Part shown: one piece after another, positions 1 through 7,253 of the stretch
Numbering within the stretch: position 1 is the first letter of the stretch
How the letters are laid out: every line of letters starts with the position of its first letter
Assembly (NCBI GenBank): GCA_017459705.1
Contig: JAFUCJ010000003.1
Coordinates: 1 to 64,000, forward strand
Direction of reading: 5' to 3'
DNA from: Candidatus Saccharimonadota bacterium
Lineage (GTDB): Bacteria; Patescibacteriota; Saccharimonadia; Saccharimonadales; Saccharimonadaceae
DNA length: 64,000 nucleotides
Notes under the pieces: model-generated
Told to the model about the DNA's origin: nothing
The model's database searches: none
What the model saw: the letters and a program-made list of their open reading frames with translations, nothing else
Translations under genes and position numbers: made by a program

Positions 1-354
1 AAGATTGATTTTACGACATTTAGTACCACGGAAGAAATAGTATGCGGGACATGGATAGATGGGAAAAAAATATACAAAAAATCGTTTAAAAACACCTTTT
101 CTGGTGGTACAAATAGCTTACCAACGGGTGTGTCAGATATAGATTTAATTATTGATTGGAGAAATACGGTTGTACCATCTGCAAATAGGCAACACATTAT
201 CGGATTTAGAACTGGTGGCACAGGTGATGATGCATATATTATGATGGGTGTTCAATTTAATAAAGATGAAAATGCCCTTAAATTTGAGTTTGGTAGTCAA
301 TATCAGGGTGTTAAAACAGTTTATACCACTATATGGTATACAAAATCTAGCTAG
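1..354 (+). CDS. Tail-fibre/surface-like protein, 5' end missing
   Basis: The frame is open from the first base to a TAA/TAG stop at 352-354, so the gene begins left of the window. The visible 117 residues start KIDFTT and end VYTTIWYTKSS. The segments GTWIDGKKIYKKSF and the closing IWYTK resemble the C-terminal modules of phage tail and receptor-binding proteins; this is a family-style resemblance, not a firm assignment. Its first 19 bases are repeated in inverted orientation at 665-683, at the start of the convergent gene that ends on the same bases (stops overlap at 351-354). A start at an internal ATG (241) or GTG (130) is unlikely because coding similarity extends upstream. A host surface protein is an alternative. 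Confidence 0.5.
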   Translation, partial: KIDFTTFSTTEEIVCGTWIDGKKIYKKSFKNTFSGGTNSLPTGVSDIDLIIDWRNTVVPSANRQHIIGFRTGGTGDDAYIMMGVQFNKDENALKFEFGSQYQGVKTVYTTIWYTKSS

Positions 355-683
355 GATAGAATTTCGATAATAAACGCCCACCAGTAGACAGTAGTTGGTA
401 ACGTATCGTTGTATATATTCTGATTTTGTATTTGCGCTCTTCCGCCACTATCGATATAGCCACTAACATTAATGGCGTGGTCAGATGATACGCCACCTGC
501 ACCACCAAAGAATACATGGGATGCATCGAGATCTGCCGGTTTTGCGGAAGCGGTCCACTCATTCCAAGTGATACCGCTCATTGACCTACTTGTTGAACCC
601 TTTTTGAAATAAGCTACTGCATTGTCAGAAATAGGTAGCTTGGTCCATCCATTAGAGTCGGTTGATGTCGTAAAATCAATCTT
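1..683. repeat. Inverted repeat bounding two convergent cassettes
   Basis: Bases 1-19 (AAGATTGATTTTACGACAT) occur in reverse complement at 665-683. Both copies encode the same KIDFTT at the same reading-frame position. The repeat probably extends left of the window edge, so its full length is not known. The arrangement of convergent frames with matching 5' ends is that of shufflon-type invertible segments. Confidence 0.6.
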
Positions 684-692
684 AGTCGACAT
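351..692 (-). CDS. Convergent tail-fibre-like cassette, possibly silent
   Basis: A 113-residue frame from ATG at 692, open further upstream to a TTG at 722. It begins MSTKIDFTTSTDSNGW and shares the KIDFTT stretch with the convergent frame at 1-354, while the rest differs (FFGGAGGVSSDH, VYWWAFI near the end). No good ribosome binding site or promoter precedes it on its own strand, and the in-frame upstream residues RKINGEKW look like more coding sequence. This fits a silent alternative 3' cassette that could be joined to a constant 5' gene part by inversion. It may equally be a small expressed paralogue. Function unknown beyond phage-like flavour. Confidence 0.45.
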   Translation of the reverse strand: MSTKIDFTTSTDSNGWTKLPISDNAVAYFKKGSTSRSMSGITWNEWTASAKPADLDASHVFFGGAGGVSSDHAINVSGYIDSGGRAQIQNQNIYNDTLPTTVYWWAFIIEILS

Positions 693-705
693 CCATTTCT
701 CGCCG

Positions 706-734
706 TTGATTTTTCGGGTCAAATTTGGTATAAT
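706..734 (+). promoter_or_regulatory. Sigma-70-like promoter
   Basis: TTGATT at 706-711 and TATAAT at 729-734 are separated by 17 bp. It points towards the small gene at 810 and lies just outside the start of the convergent cassette, so it would be unaffected by an inversion of 1-692. Confidence 0.6.
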
Positions 735-754
735 ATAAATAAGTGAACTCGGAG

Positions 755-780
755 GTCGTCCATCGGTTTTGGTGGACGAC
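755..780 (+). promoter_or_regulatory. Leader hairpin before the gene at 810
   Basis: GTCGTCCATC at 755-764 pairs with GGTGGACGAC at 771-780 (10 bp with one wobble) over a six-base loop. It sits between the promoter at 706-734 and the start codon. It has no U-tract, so it is a leader structure and not a terminator. Confidence 0.4.
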
Positions 781-809
781 TTAAAACTATCCTCAGATGG
801 AGGTAAGTT

Positions 810-1094
810 TTGCGAGAAAAAGTATACTACTTTAAGCTGTATATGCCGGATGTCAAAAAGACAAATGGGGACTTGGCACTATTGGCATGGTATTCCGCCT
901 TAAAAGACTATGCAAAACGATTTAGGCGCGACAAGAATGGCTTTACGCGAGTTTCATCTGCGGTCTTTGAAAAAGACTTTGGGATTAACCGCGTGAAGGT
1001 TTGGAGAATGAACAAGAAGCTCGCAGATTTGGGGCTTATTTCCCTAGATGTTGCGAGGGGTGGTCGAACTTGGGTAGGATTTAAGGTGCTGTAA
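810..1094 (+). CDS. Small winged-helix-like protein
   Basis: 94 residues, starting at TTG 810 with GGAGG at 799-803. The middle (VSSAVFEKDFGINRVKVWRMNKKLADLGLI, read across about residues 47-79) has the helix-turn-helix and wing spacing of small DNA-binding proteins of phages and plasmids: a recognition-like helix, then LADLGLISLDVARGGRTWVGFKV as a beta-hairpin wing. A replication-initiator or regulator role is possible. It is preceded by a promoter and hairpin and followed by a structured spacer leading to the tyrosine recombinase. No closer family was recognised. Confidence 0.5.
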   Translation: MREKVYYFKLYMPDVKKTNGDLALLAWYSALKDYAKRFRRDKNGFTRVSSAVFEKDFGINRVKVWRMNKKLADLGLISLDVARGGRTWVGFKVL

Positions 1095-1242
1095 GTGTTG
1101 TAGTTATTACAACGACATTAAACGGAGGTATTGAGGAGGTATCTCTGTTTTTTGTTTGTCAAGAGCTACTTGTGGAAAAGTATGTGCAAAACTATGTGGA
1201 AACTATGTGTAAAAGTGCCGGAAAACTGTGGAAAAATAAGCA

Positions 1243-1301
1243 TTTGCTGTTTCAAAAGTGAAACATCAAGCTACCCCTGTTTGCTGTTTCAAAAGTGAAA
1301 C
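1243..1301. repeat. Two 22-bp direct repeats, each with an internal palindrome
   Basis: Copies lie at 1243-1264 and 1280-1301, 37 bp apart, and read TTTGCTGTTTCAAAAGTGAA plus AC. Each contains the palindrome GTTTCA-AAAG-TGAAAC. Placed just upstream of a tyrosine recombinase, they could be recombinase binding (core or arm) sites or operators for a repressor. Confidence 0.55.
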
Positions 1302-1372
1302 GGCTATAAACCATATAACCATAATAGTAATAGTAGGCTCTCGCAAAAATCTTTTTAATAATTTTTTAATAC

Positions 1373-1420
1373 GGGCGCACGCGGCTTCTTGCTTGGAGGG
1401 GAGCCGAAGCCGGTGCGCCC
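1373..1420 (+). promoter_or_regulatory. Strong stem-loop in recombinase leader
   Basis: GGGCGCAC (1373-1380) pairs with GTGCGCCC (1413-1420), and CGGCTTC (1382-1388) pairs with GAAGCCG (1406-1412), around a 17-base loop containing GGAGGGG. It ends 7 bases before the AAGGAG ribosome binding site of the recombinase. No U-tract follows, so it is not a simple terminator; it may control translation or be a DNA recognition site. Confidence 0.45.
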
Positions 1421-1437
1421 TTGTGCAAAGGAGCAAT

Positions 1438-2292
1438 ATGAGAAAGATTGAAAAGCAAATCGAAACTTACCTTGATTGGTGCAAGAATGTGCGCAAGCTC
1501 AGTCCGGTCACCATGGAGCGCAGGAAATGCTTTTTCAGGTATTTCCTTAATGAAGTGCCTGCGCAAAGTCTGCAACAGCTATCCAACCAAATGATTGAGG
1601 ACTTTGTAAGGAATGGTAATTGGACCGGAAGCACGACCAACGAGTATATTGTCGAAATTAAAACCATGCTTCGGTTTTTTAAGAAACGCGGTGAGCGGCT
1701 TCGCCATATCAACCTTGAGCAAATAGTCAGGGTAAAAGAAACCCCGCGCCGAAAGGTATTCTATACAAGGGAGCAAATCGACGAAGTGCTGGATGATTGC
1801 GACGAATTGGAGTGGTTACTGATCCGGCTGTGCTTCGACTGCGGCTTTAGGATCCACGAGCTGGCAGCACTCCGGCTCGAAAATATCGACGGTTGTAAAG
1901 TTGCTTTTATTGGGAAAGGTCGCAAAATCCGTGAAACCTATATGAGCCACGAAGCACGGAAACGGCTGGACGAGTGGATTGAGGACCAAGGCATCACAGA
2001 TTATCTGTGGGTCAAATATTACAAAGGTGCGCCAGCAAAGGCTCGCACCAAGGAGTCATTGAGCGCAATTATGCGAGGTGCTTTTTATCGGAATGGCTAC
2101 ACCGATTTTCATCCGCATGCGCTGCGCCATTCATTCGCGACCGAAATTTGCCGGAACGGTGCGCCGCTCGAAGTCGCGAAAGAAATGCTGGGTCACGCAA
2201 ATATTCAGACCACCATGCGATATGTGCATTCGTTAGAAGGTCACCTTGAGGAAATGTTTATCAAGTACCGGTATAATGTAGCAGCCCATTAA
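1438..2292 (+). CDS. Tyrosine recombinase (XerC/D or integrase family)
   Basis: 284 residues from ATG 1438, chosen because AAGGAG stands 5-10 bases ahead; a longer frame from 1258 has no such site. The N-terminal SAM-like core-binding domain covers about residues 1-85 and the catalytic domain 100-280. The catalytic set is complete: Arg in CGFRIHEL (about 135), Lys in GKGRK, HALRH (His 227, Arg 230), LGH, and the nucleophile Tyr in MRYVH (about 262). It cuts and rejoins DNA at specific sites. Its neighbours, an inverted-repeat cassette and 22-bp repeats, suggest that it is either the invertase of the cassettes at 1-692, as Rci is for the R64 shufflon, or the integrase of a small element. Confidence 0.9.
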   Translation: MRKIEKQIETYLDWCKNVRKLSPVTMERRKCFFRYFLNEVPAQSLQQLSNQMIEDFVRNGNWTGSTTNEYIVEIKTMLRFFKKRGERLRHINLEQIVRVKETPRRKVFYTREQIDEVLDDCDELEWLLIRLCFDCGFRIHELAALRLENIDGCKVAFIGKGRKIRETYMSHEARKRLDEWIEDQGITDYLWVKYYKGAPAKARTKESLSAIMRGAFYRNGYTDFHPHALRHSFATEICRNGAPLEVAKEMLGHANIQTTMRYVHSLEGHLEEMFIKYRYNVAAH

Positions 2293-2302
2293 TATCGCAC
2301 GA

Positions 2303-2342
2303 AAAATCAACACTATTATGTACAATTAGTGTTGATTTTTTA
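2303..2342 (+). terminator. Intrinsic terminator after the recombinase
   Basis: AAAATCAACACTA pairs with TAGTGTTGATTTT over an 11-base loop and runs into TTTTTTATTT. It lies 11 bases after the recombinase stop codon. Confidence 0.85.
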
Positions 2343-2377
2343 TTTCGTTTGTGGTAAAATGAAAGTAGGTTTGGATA

Positions 2378-2512
2378 ATGGAAAATCCAAAGGAACTTAT
2401 AAAATCGGGTGAAAATGACCTTGAGAATATAAGTTTTTCTTACTTTATCATAAATTATGATATAATTGGTTGGAAGTGGGAGCAGATTAACGACCTTAAG
2501 GAGGTATTTTAG
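2378..2512 (+). CDS. Possible 44-residue protein coupled to NUDIX gene
   Basis: ATG 2378 opens a 44-codon frame ending in TAG at 2510-2512; the next gene's ATG begins at 2513, so the two would be translationally coupled. A promoter-like TGTGGTAAAAT ends at 2359, 18 bases upstream. The product begins MENPKELIKSGENDLENISF and ends EQINDLKEVF: acidic, with an aromatic middle (SYFIINYDIIGWKW). The last codons also supply the AAGGAGGT ribosome binding site of the NUDIX gene. No family recognised; a chance open frame cannot be excluded. Confidence 0.4.
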   Translation: MENPKELIKSGENDLENISFSYFIINYDIIGWKWEQINDLKEVF

Positions 2513-3166
2513 ATGAATAATCGGGAGATTGCGCATAGTAGCTACGAAAAGTTGGTTTCTCGTTTGCCAGATTTTTTCGTTAATCAACATGGAGTTGAAT
2601 ATGTTTTGGACTCTAAGAAGATTCATGAGTGGGAGGATGCGACTGGTGAGACTATTGGTGTAATTTATGAAAGCGAATATGAGATTTTGGTAGTTGATTT
2701 AATAAATAAAAATGGCAAATTAAAATCTCATGGTCGTATTATCTTGCCAAATAATGGAGTAATTATTATTCCTAAAGTTGGCGACAAGTTTGTTCTTGAA
2801 GATCAATATCGTTATCCAATATGCCAAAGTTTTTTGGCTTTTCCACGTGGTCATTGTGAGTCAAATTCCGCTCCTCGAGATGATGCTATCAGGGAAGTAA
2901 AGGAAGAACTCGGTGGTGCCGATATACACAATCTGCGCTATATTGGTAAAACTTATCCTGAAACCCATTCAAACGCTTGGTTTTGTAGCGTGTGGCTTGG
3001 AGAAGTCGATGAAAAGTCTCTTAAATTGCAAAAAGGGTTTGAAGGCATTGACAATTTAGTATTGCTTAGCGAATCCCAAATTAATGAAAAAATTGCAAAA
3101 GGAGAGATTAGCTGCGGTTATACCTTAGCGGCATGGGCATTATACTGCAACGCTCGATTAGATTAA
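2513..3166 (+). CDS. NUDIX hydrolase
   Basis: 217 residues. The NUDIX box spans about residues 118-140, with G at GHCE and REVKEELGG at its end; the usual Glu between them is replaced by Ser, while the metal-binding REVKEE core is intact. The domain position and the following YPETHSNAWF region resemble ADP-sugar pyrophosphatases, which hydrolyse nucleoside diphosphates linked to another group. The N-terminal 60 residues are extra. The ribosome binding site AAGGAGGT is very strong. It is a single-gene unit ended by the terminator at 3178. AT-rich composition differs from the core region and points to transfer. Exact substrate unknown. Confidence 0.8.
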   Translation: MNNREIAHSSYEKLVSRLPDFFVNQHGVEYVLDSKKIHEWEDATGETIGVIYESEYEILVVDLINKNGKLKSHGRIILPNNGVIIIPKVGDKFVLEDQYRYPICQSFLAFPRGHCESNSAPRDDAIREVKEELGGADIHNLRYIGKTYPETHSNAWFCSVWLGEVDEKSLKLQKGFEGIDNLVLLSESQINEKIAKGEISCGYTLAAWALYCNARLD

Positions 3167-3177
3167 TCTAACATCAA

Positions 3178-3209
3178 AGTCCCACATTATATGTGGGACT
3201 AAATTTTTT
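3178..3209 (+). terminator. Intrinsic terminator after the NUDIX gene
   Basis: AGTCCCACAT and ATGTGGGACT form a perfect 10-bp stem with a three-base loop, followed by AAATTTTTTC. Confidence 0.85.
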
Positions 3210-3379
3210 CAATTTGGTTTTGGAAGGTGAATTTTGACTGAGAATAGAATAAGAGAAACTGGTTGATCTATGAATTCAAGATTCCGATTTTTGAATTTAT
3301 AGCTAACCTGTGTATCTGTTATTATAGATATGATTATAACATATTTTTGTGTTATAATGTGATTATACGAGGAGAATGT

Positions 3380-3790
3380 ATGAAAATATGTATTTGTTGT
3401 AGTCTGTCATTTACTGATAAAGTAAAAGAAATAGCTAATGAATTAGAAAAACGCGGACATGAGGTTTTGTTGCCGAACGGGGTATTGATTGATGCGATTT
3501 ATAAGCCGGATTTTGATCCGGTGGCCGCAAAGCATGACAATGGTTATGATGCGATAAGAGATCATTTTAACAAAATAAAAGATTCGGATGCGGTTTTAGT
3601 TTGTAATTTTACAAAAAATGGTGTGGAGAACTATATTGGTGCGAATACGTTTTTGGAAATGGGGTTTGCTTATTATGTTGGGAAGCCGATTTTCACGATC
3701 AATCCGTTGCCGAATTATGACTATATCAATGATGAAATACGGAGTTTTAATGTAAAAAACCTAGATAATGATTTGGCTAAGATAGTTTAA
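3380..3790 (+). CDS. Nucleoside 2-deoxyribosyltransferase-like protein
   Basis: 136 residues from ATG 3380, chosen for the GGAG site just upstream and the TATAAT at 3353-3358; a longer frame starts at 3263 but would include the promoter. The N-terminal MKICICCSLSF strand, the IKDSDAVLVCN segment and FLEMGFAYYVGKPIF match the layout of nucleoside 2-deoxyribosyltransferase-like folds, in which a Glu (here FLEMG) acts near the sugar. Members handle deoxynucleosides or nucleotides. In this AT-rich block with two NUDIX enzymes, a role in nucleotide scavenging is plausible but inferred. Confidence 0.7.
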   Translation: MKICICCSLSFTDKVKEIANELEKRGHEVLLPNGVLIDAIYKPDFDPVAAKHDNGYDAIRDHFNKIKDSDAVLVCNFTKNGVENYIGANTFLEMGFAYYVGKPIFTINPLPNYDYINDEIRSFNVKNLDNDLAKIV

Positions 3791-3856
3791 AGACATTTAT
3801 TGATGTTTCGGAAAAAGGAGGAGACTTAACTACTCTGAGTCGAGTCTTGTGTAATT

Positions 3857-4462
3857 CTAGACGATTTTCTTTTGCCATGATTTTTGGTGGCATTTCGGGC
3901 AGGTCATTTTGCGGGTGCGGCCAAAATGTGGGGCGAAATAAACGCTGGAATATTTTGGTATGTAGCGGTGGCCGCATTTTTGACATTCGTATTTGCCGGC
4001 TTCGGTTTCGATTTTGACACAAAAACTGGAACCGATGAGGATTGAGGCTAGGCCGAGGATAATGAGGATAATTCTGGCCCAAGTGGGAAGACTTTCGGTG
4101 AAGCCGGCGACGAAGATCAGGGTTATAGATGCGATAGATGACATGTAGCCGATAACGTTTTCGTAGAGGAGGAACTTTTTATTTTGAGCGGTTTCGATTT
4201 TGGCGAATTCTCTGAGATTATCTTCGGCTTTTCGTGCATATTCTGTAGTGGTTAGTTTTTCGCCGGACAACAGTTCGTTATATGATATATCAAATAGTTT
4301 GCATAATTTTGCCATGTTGTTGGCGTCCGGCAGGCAGATTCCGCGCTCCCATTTGGAAACGGAACGATTGGAGATGTCTAGTTTTTCCGCTAAACTTTCT
4401 TGGGTAAAATTGCCCTTTTGGCGGAGTTTTGCGATGAACTTGCCGATTTTTTCTAAATCCAT
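3857..4462 (-). CDS. XRE-family regulator with membrane segments and zinc ribbon
   Basis: 201 residues in three parts: an XRE helix-turn-helix at residues 5-60 (FTQESLAEKLDISNRSVSKW), two likely membrane helices at about 100-145 (IGYMSSIASITLIFVAGF, IILIILGLASILIG), and a C-terminal four-cysteine zinc ribbon (CQKCGH ... CPKCHQ). It may bind DNA while tethered to the membrane and sense an envelope or redox signal through the ribbon. A promoter-like AT-rich stretch and AAGGACG lie upstream on the minus strand. It converges with the gene at 3380. Target genes are unknown. Confidence 0.75.
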   Translation of the reverse strand: MDLEKIGKFIAKLRQKGNFTQESLAEKLDISNRSVSKWERGICLPDANNMAKLCKLFDISYNELLSGEKLTTTEYARKAEDNLREFAKIETAQNKKFLLYENVIGYMSSIASITLIFVAGFTESLPTWARIILIILGLASILIGSSFCVKIETEAGKYECQKCGHRYIPKYSSVYFAPHFGRTRKMTCPKCHQKSWQKKIV

Positions 4463-4754
4463 TGTCGTCCTTTCTTTTAGTATATATCTATTTTAGAAAA
4501 AATAAACACAAAAGGCTACAAACCTAAGGTAGAATATAGTATTTTACGAGTATATCCGCGTCGAATTGATTGGTCTTTGCAGATTTTATGATATAATAAC
4601 AGATAAGAATTTAACGAAAGGTTGGGCTTGAATTTAAAGATAGGAATCTTGTATTTTTAAACCAACCAATGACTCCATATATACCATTCTCTGTTAAAGT
4701 CCGACTGCCAAAACCAAACTGGAAAAATATCCATATTGGGACACTTCAGTAATT
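4463..4754. other. Intergenic, little recognisable
   Basis: AT-rich spacer. A TGATATAATAAC promoter-like word lies near 4588-4600 on the plus strand. A 27-codon frame (4669-4752, starting MTPYIPFSVK) follows it but has no clear ribosome binding site and overlaps only the tail of the gene at 4755. It may be a remnant of a decayed gene. Confidence 0.35.
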
Positions 4755-5501
4755 TTAGTTATTTAATCTATTCAGCAACTCTCTCCAAGCATCGCTATAA
4801 TAGCCATCAAAATATTTGCCAGCCTCATTAATCTGTACCCACTCCGCTTTTTCAACTTCATCCTCTTGCATTTTAATTTCATCACTTAATGGCTCGGCAA
4901 TAAACAATAGTATTTCTTTATAGGTGATTCCATCGTGCCTTAAGTGCCCAGTCCTAATCGGCTCATCATCAACAATCTTAACATCCAAATTAGTTTCTTC
5001 CTTAGTCTCCCGAATAGCCGTCTCTATATCAGTTTCACCATCCTCCTGATGTCCTTTCGGAAACGACCAAAAAAGTTTACCGTCATCATCATTAGCGCCA
5101 ATCAAAAGCACCTTATTATCTTTCAAAATAATACATCCACAGCTCTTCTCTTTGTTATCTTTAATTTTATCTTTCCAACTATTATCAATTTTATAAACAC
5201 TCTCTAGCTCATTACTATTTCGCTTAAAAACAAACATGGTTTTGCATTTCGGGCAAACCCAAGCATCTTGCCCTAATTCAAGACAAACATCAAACCACGT
5301 ATCCACATTCCTATAGTCATTCCCAAATTCTGGGTCTTTTCGTTTTTCTTCATAATCTTTATTTACTCTTTCAATTATTTTGTTATATTTCTTCTCTTCT
5401 AAATAATCAACATTTGTCTTAATCAAATAATTCTCAAAAAGATTATCATTACTACCATTACACATTCTTTCACCACAATTTATACAGAAAAACGTTGCCA
5501 T
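4755..5501 (-). CDS. NUDIX hydrolase with N-terminal zinc-binding region
   Basis: 248 residues. Residues 1-100 carry two CxxC pairs (CINCGERMC near the start; CPKCKTMF near 82), which suggests a split zinc ribbon. The NUDIX domain covers about 118-245 with a complete box: GHQEDGETDIETAIRETKEE, followed by TNL. Such enzymes cleave nucleoside diphosphate derivatives, including damaged nucleotides or mRNA caps. The zinc part recalls NudC-like proteins, but the sequence is otherwise different, so NudC identity is not claimed. A monocistronic AT-rich gene transcribed away from the NYN gene at 5632. Confidence 0.8.
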   Translation of the reverse strand: MATFFCINCGERMCNGSNDNLFENYLIKTNVDYLEEKKYNKIIERVNKDYEEKRKDPEFGNDYRNVDTWFDVCLELGQDAWVCPKCKTMFVFKRNSNELESVYKIDNSWKDKIKDNKEKSCGCIILKDNKVLLIGANDDDGKLFWSFPKGHQEDGETDIETAIRETKEETNLDVKIVDDEPIRTGHLRHDGITYKEILLFIAEPLSDEIKMQEDEVEKAEWVQINEAGKYFDGYYSDAWRELLNRLNN

Positions 5502-5545
5502 ATTTTTATTATACCAAATATCTAGTTTTTTTCGCTAAAGTGTGC

Positions 5546-5616
5546 TATAATAAATGAGTATTACGATGAGGGTAATGCGAACGGAGAAATACCTAAGCAA
5601 ATCCCTCTTTTTTTGT
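5546..5616 (+). promoter_or_regulatory. Promoter with terminator-like hairpin ahead of NYN gene
   Basis: TATAAT at 5546-5551 would start a short RNA that contains GAGGG (about 5569) paired with CCCTC (about 5603) followed by seven T residues. This looks like an attenuator or a very short RNA. A second promoter, TGTGGTATAAT (5619-5624), lies beyond the T-tract and places its start site at the NYN start codon. Confidence 0.4.
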
Positions 5617-5631
5617 GGTATAATATCAGAT

Positions 5632-6141
5632 ATGAACAGACTGCGAAACATAGCTTTTATTGACGGTCAGAATCTAAATTACAGCACCGTAGATAGCAAA
5701 CCGTCTTGGAAAGTCGGATTAAAACAATTCCGTACTTACCTAAAAGAAAAATACCAAGTTGATGAGGCATATTACTTCTTAGGTTGCATAGATAATAATT
5801 ATTCCGAAATGTACAACAATATCCAGAAAGCTGGTTTCATTTTAGTTTTTCGTGAACATAATCCAAAATTCTTATCAGTTAAAAAAGGCAATGTCGATAC
5901 TGATATAGTTTTCTCAATAATGAAAAAACTATACAAGCATGAAGATTTTGAAAGGATAATCTTGGTTTCTGGCGACGGAGATTATTATAAAATGGTTAAA
6001 TTCCTAGTCGAAGAGAACAAACTATGTAAAATTTTAATGCCAGTCAAAAGTCGTTCATCTTCTCTCTATCGCCAAATTCCCGCAAAATACCGAGATTATT
6101 TAGATAAACCAGAAATTAAAAAGAAAATCGAGCTGAAATAA
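5632..6141 (+). CDS. NYN-domain (PIN-like) ribonuclease
   Basis: 169 residues from ATG 5632. NYN/LabA-type nuclease fold: IAFIDGQNLNY at the N-terminus, NVDTDIVFSIMKK in the middle and ILVSGDGDYYKMVKFL near 110, which supply the conserved metal-binding aspartates. The family cleaves RNA. The start was chosen because TATAAT ends 7 bases before it (a leaderless arrangement) and because the family begins at this point; an in-frame ATG at 5554 would add 26 unrelated residues. It is followed 20 bp later by ychF, but the strong composition change suggests a separate origin. Confidence 0.8.
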   Translation: MNRLRNIAFIDGQNLNYSTVDSKPSWKVGLKQFRTYLKEKYQVDEAYYFLGCIDNNYSEMYNNIQKAGFILVFREHNPKFLSVKKGNVDTDIVFSIMKKLYKHEDFERIILVSGDGDYYKMVKFLVEENKLCKILMPVKSRSSSLYRQIPAKYRDYLDKPEIKKKIELK

Positions 6142-6160
6142 CAGAAAGGACAGGCAGATT

Positions 6161-7159
6161 ATGAATTTAAAGATCGGAATCGTCGGCCTCCCCAACGTCG
6201 GCAAATCTACACTATTTAACGCCCTCACAAACGCCGGCGCACTCGCCGCAAATTATCCTTTTGCCACCATCGAACCAAACGTCGGCATCGTTCCAGTTCC
6301 CGACGAACGCCTAGACCATCTCGCCAAAATGTACGAAGCCGACAAAGTCACACCTGCCACCGTCGAGTTCGTCGATATCGCCGGCCTAGTGCAAGGCGCC
6401 AGCAAAGGCGAAGGCCTCGGCAACAAATTTCTCGCCCACATTCGCGAGTGCCAGGCCATCTGCCACGTCGTTCGCGCCTTCAAATCGAGCGACATCATCC
6501 GCGCCGACAGCAAACCAGAAGACGACATCATCAAACAAGCCAAAGACGACATCGACATCATCAATCTCGAATTACAGCTCGCCGACGAGGAAACCAAAGC
6601 CAAAATCGCCGCCAAACGCAAAAAAGACCCTTCCGACGACAACATTCCATTCCTCACCGACAAGCCAGTTATCTACATGTTCAATGTCGACGAAAAGGGC
6701 CTCACCGATCGAGATTTGCAAAGTAAACTTTGCGAGCTCGTTAGTTCTGGCGCCACTGAGCAAGCCATTTTCGTCAACGCCAAACTCGAAGAAGAAATGT
6801 CCGGCATGTCCCGCGAGGAACGCAAAGAGTTCCTAAAAAGCTACGGCATCGAGCACGACGCCCTCGAAGAACTCATCAAGGCCGCCTACGACGTTCTCGG
6901 TCTTCAATCGTTCCTCACCGCCGGCAAAAAAGAATGTCGCGCCTGGACCATCAAAAAAGGTTCCACCGCCCCACAAGCTGCCGGTACCATCCATACCGAC
7001 TTCGAACGTGGCTTCATTGCCGCCAGCATCATGAACTACGACGACCTCCAAGCACTCGGCTCCGAGCAGGCCGTCAAAGCCGCCGGCAAACTCCGCACCG
7101 AAGGTAAGACGTACATCATGCAAGACGGCGACGTCGTCGAATTCAAATTTAACGTATAG
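6161..7159 (+). CDS. ychF: YchF/OLA1-type P-loop GTPase/ATPase
   Basis: 332 residues, slightly short for the family (about 363). GLPNVGKSTLFNAL is the Walker A motif at residues 8-21, followed by the G2/G3-like VEFVDIAGLVQGAS, a coiled-coil insertion around 125-170, and a C-terminal TGS/ubiquitin-like domain (AWTIKKGSTAPQAAG, IMQDGDVVEFKFNV). It replaces the usual NKxD specificity motif with FNVDEK, as is typical for these ATP-preferring members. YchF binds ribosomes and modulates translation and stress responses. The ribosome binding site AAAGGA precedes ATG 6161. First of the GC-richer core genes. Confidence 0.95.
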   Translation: MNLKIGIVGLPNVGKSTLFNALTNAGALAANYPFATIEPNVGIVPVPDERLDHLAKMYEADKVTPATVEFVDIAGLVQGASKGEGLGNKFLAHIRECQAICHVVRAFKSSDIIRADSKPEDDIIKQAKDDIDIINLELQLADEETKAKIAAKRKKDPSDDNIPFLTDKPVIYMFNVDEKGLTDRDLQSKLCELVSSGATEQAIFVNAKLEEEMSGMSREERKEFLKSYGIEHDALEELIKAAYDVLGLQSFLTAGKKECRAWTIKKGSTAPQAAGTIHTDFERGFIAASIMNYDDLQALGSEQAVKAAGKLRTEGKTYIMQDGDVVEFKFNV

Positions 7160-7253
7160 CCACGAAGTCCACCAACCACTAGACTCAACGTATAGCATAC
7201 GCCCACCCGACACTCAGGTTCAGCACATAACGCATGCTGCTCGACAATTTCTT

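Larger units (their letters stand above)
1095..1437. other. Spacer with repeats before the recombinase
   Basis: This gene-free stretch holds a small hairpin near 1100-1116 (GTTGTA / TACAAC), a purine-rich segment with several GTGGAAA-like words, the two 22-bp repeats at 1243 and 1280, and the long stem at 1373-1420. A frame open from 1258 runs into the recombinase but lacks a ribosome binding site. Confidence 0.5.
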
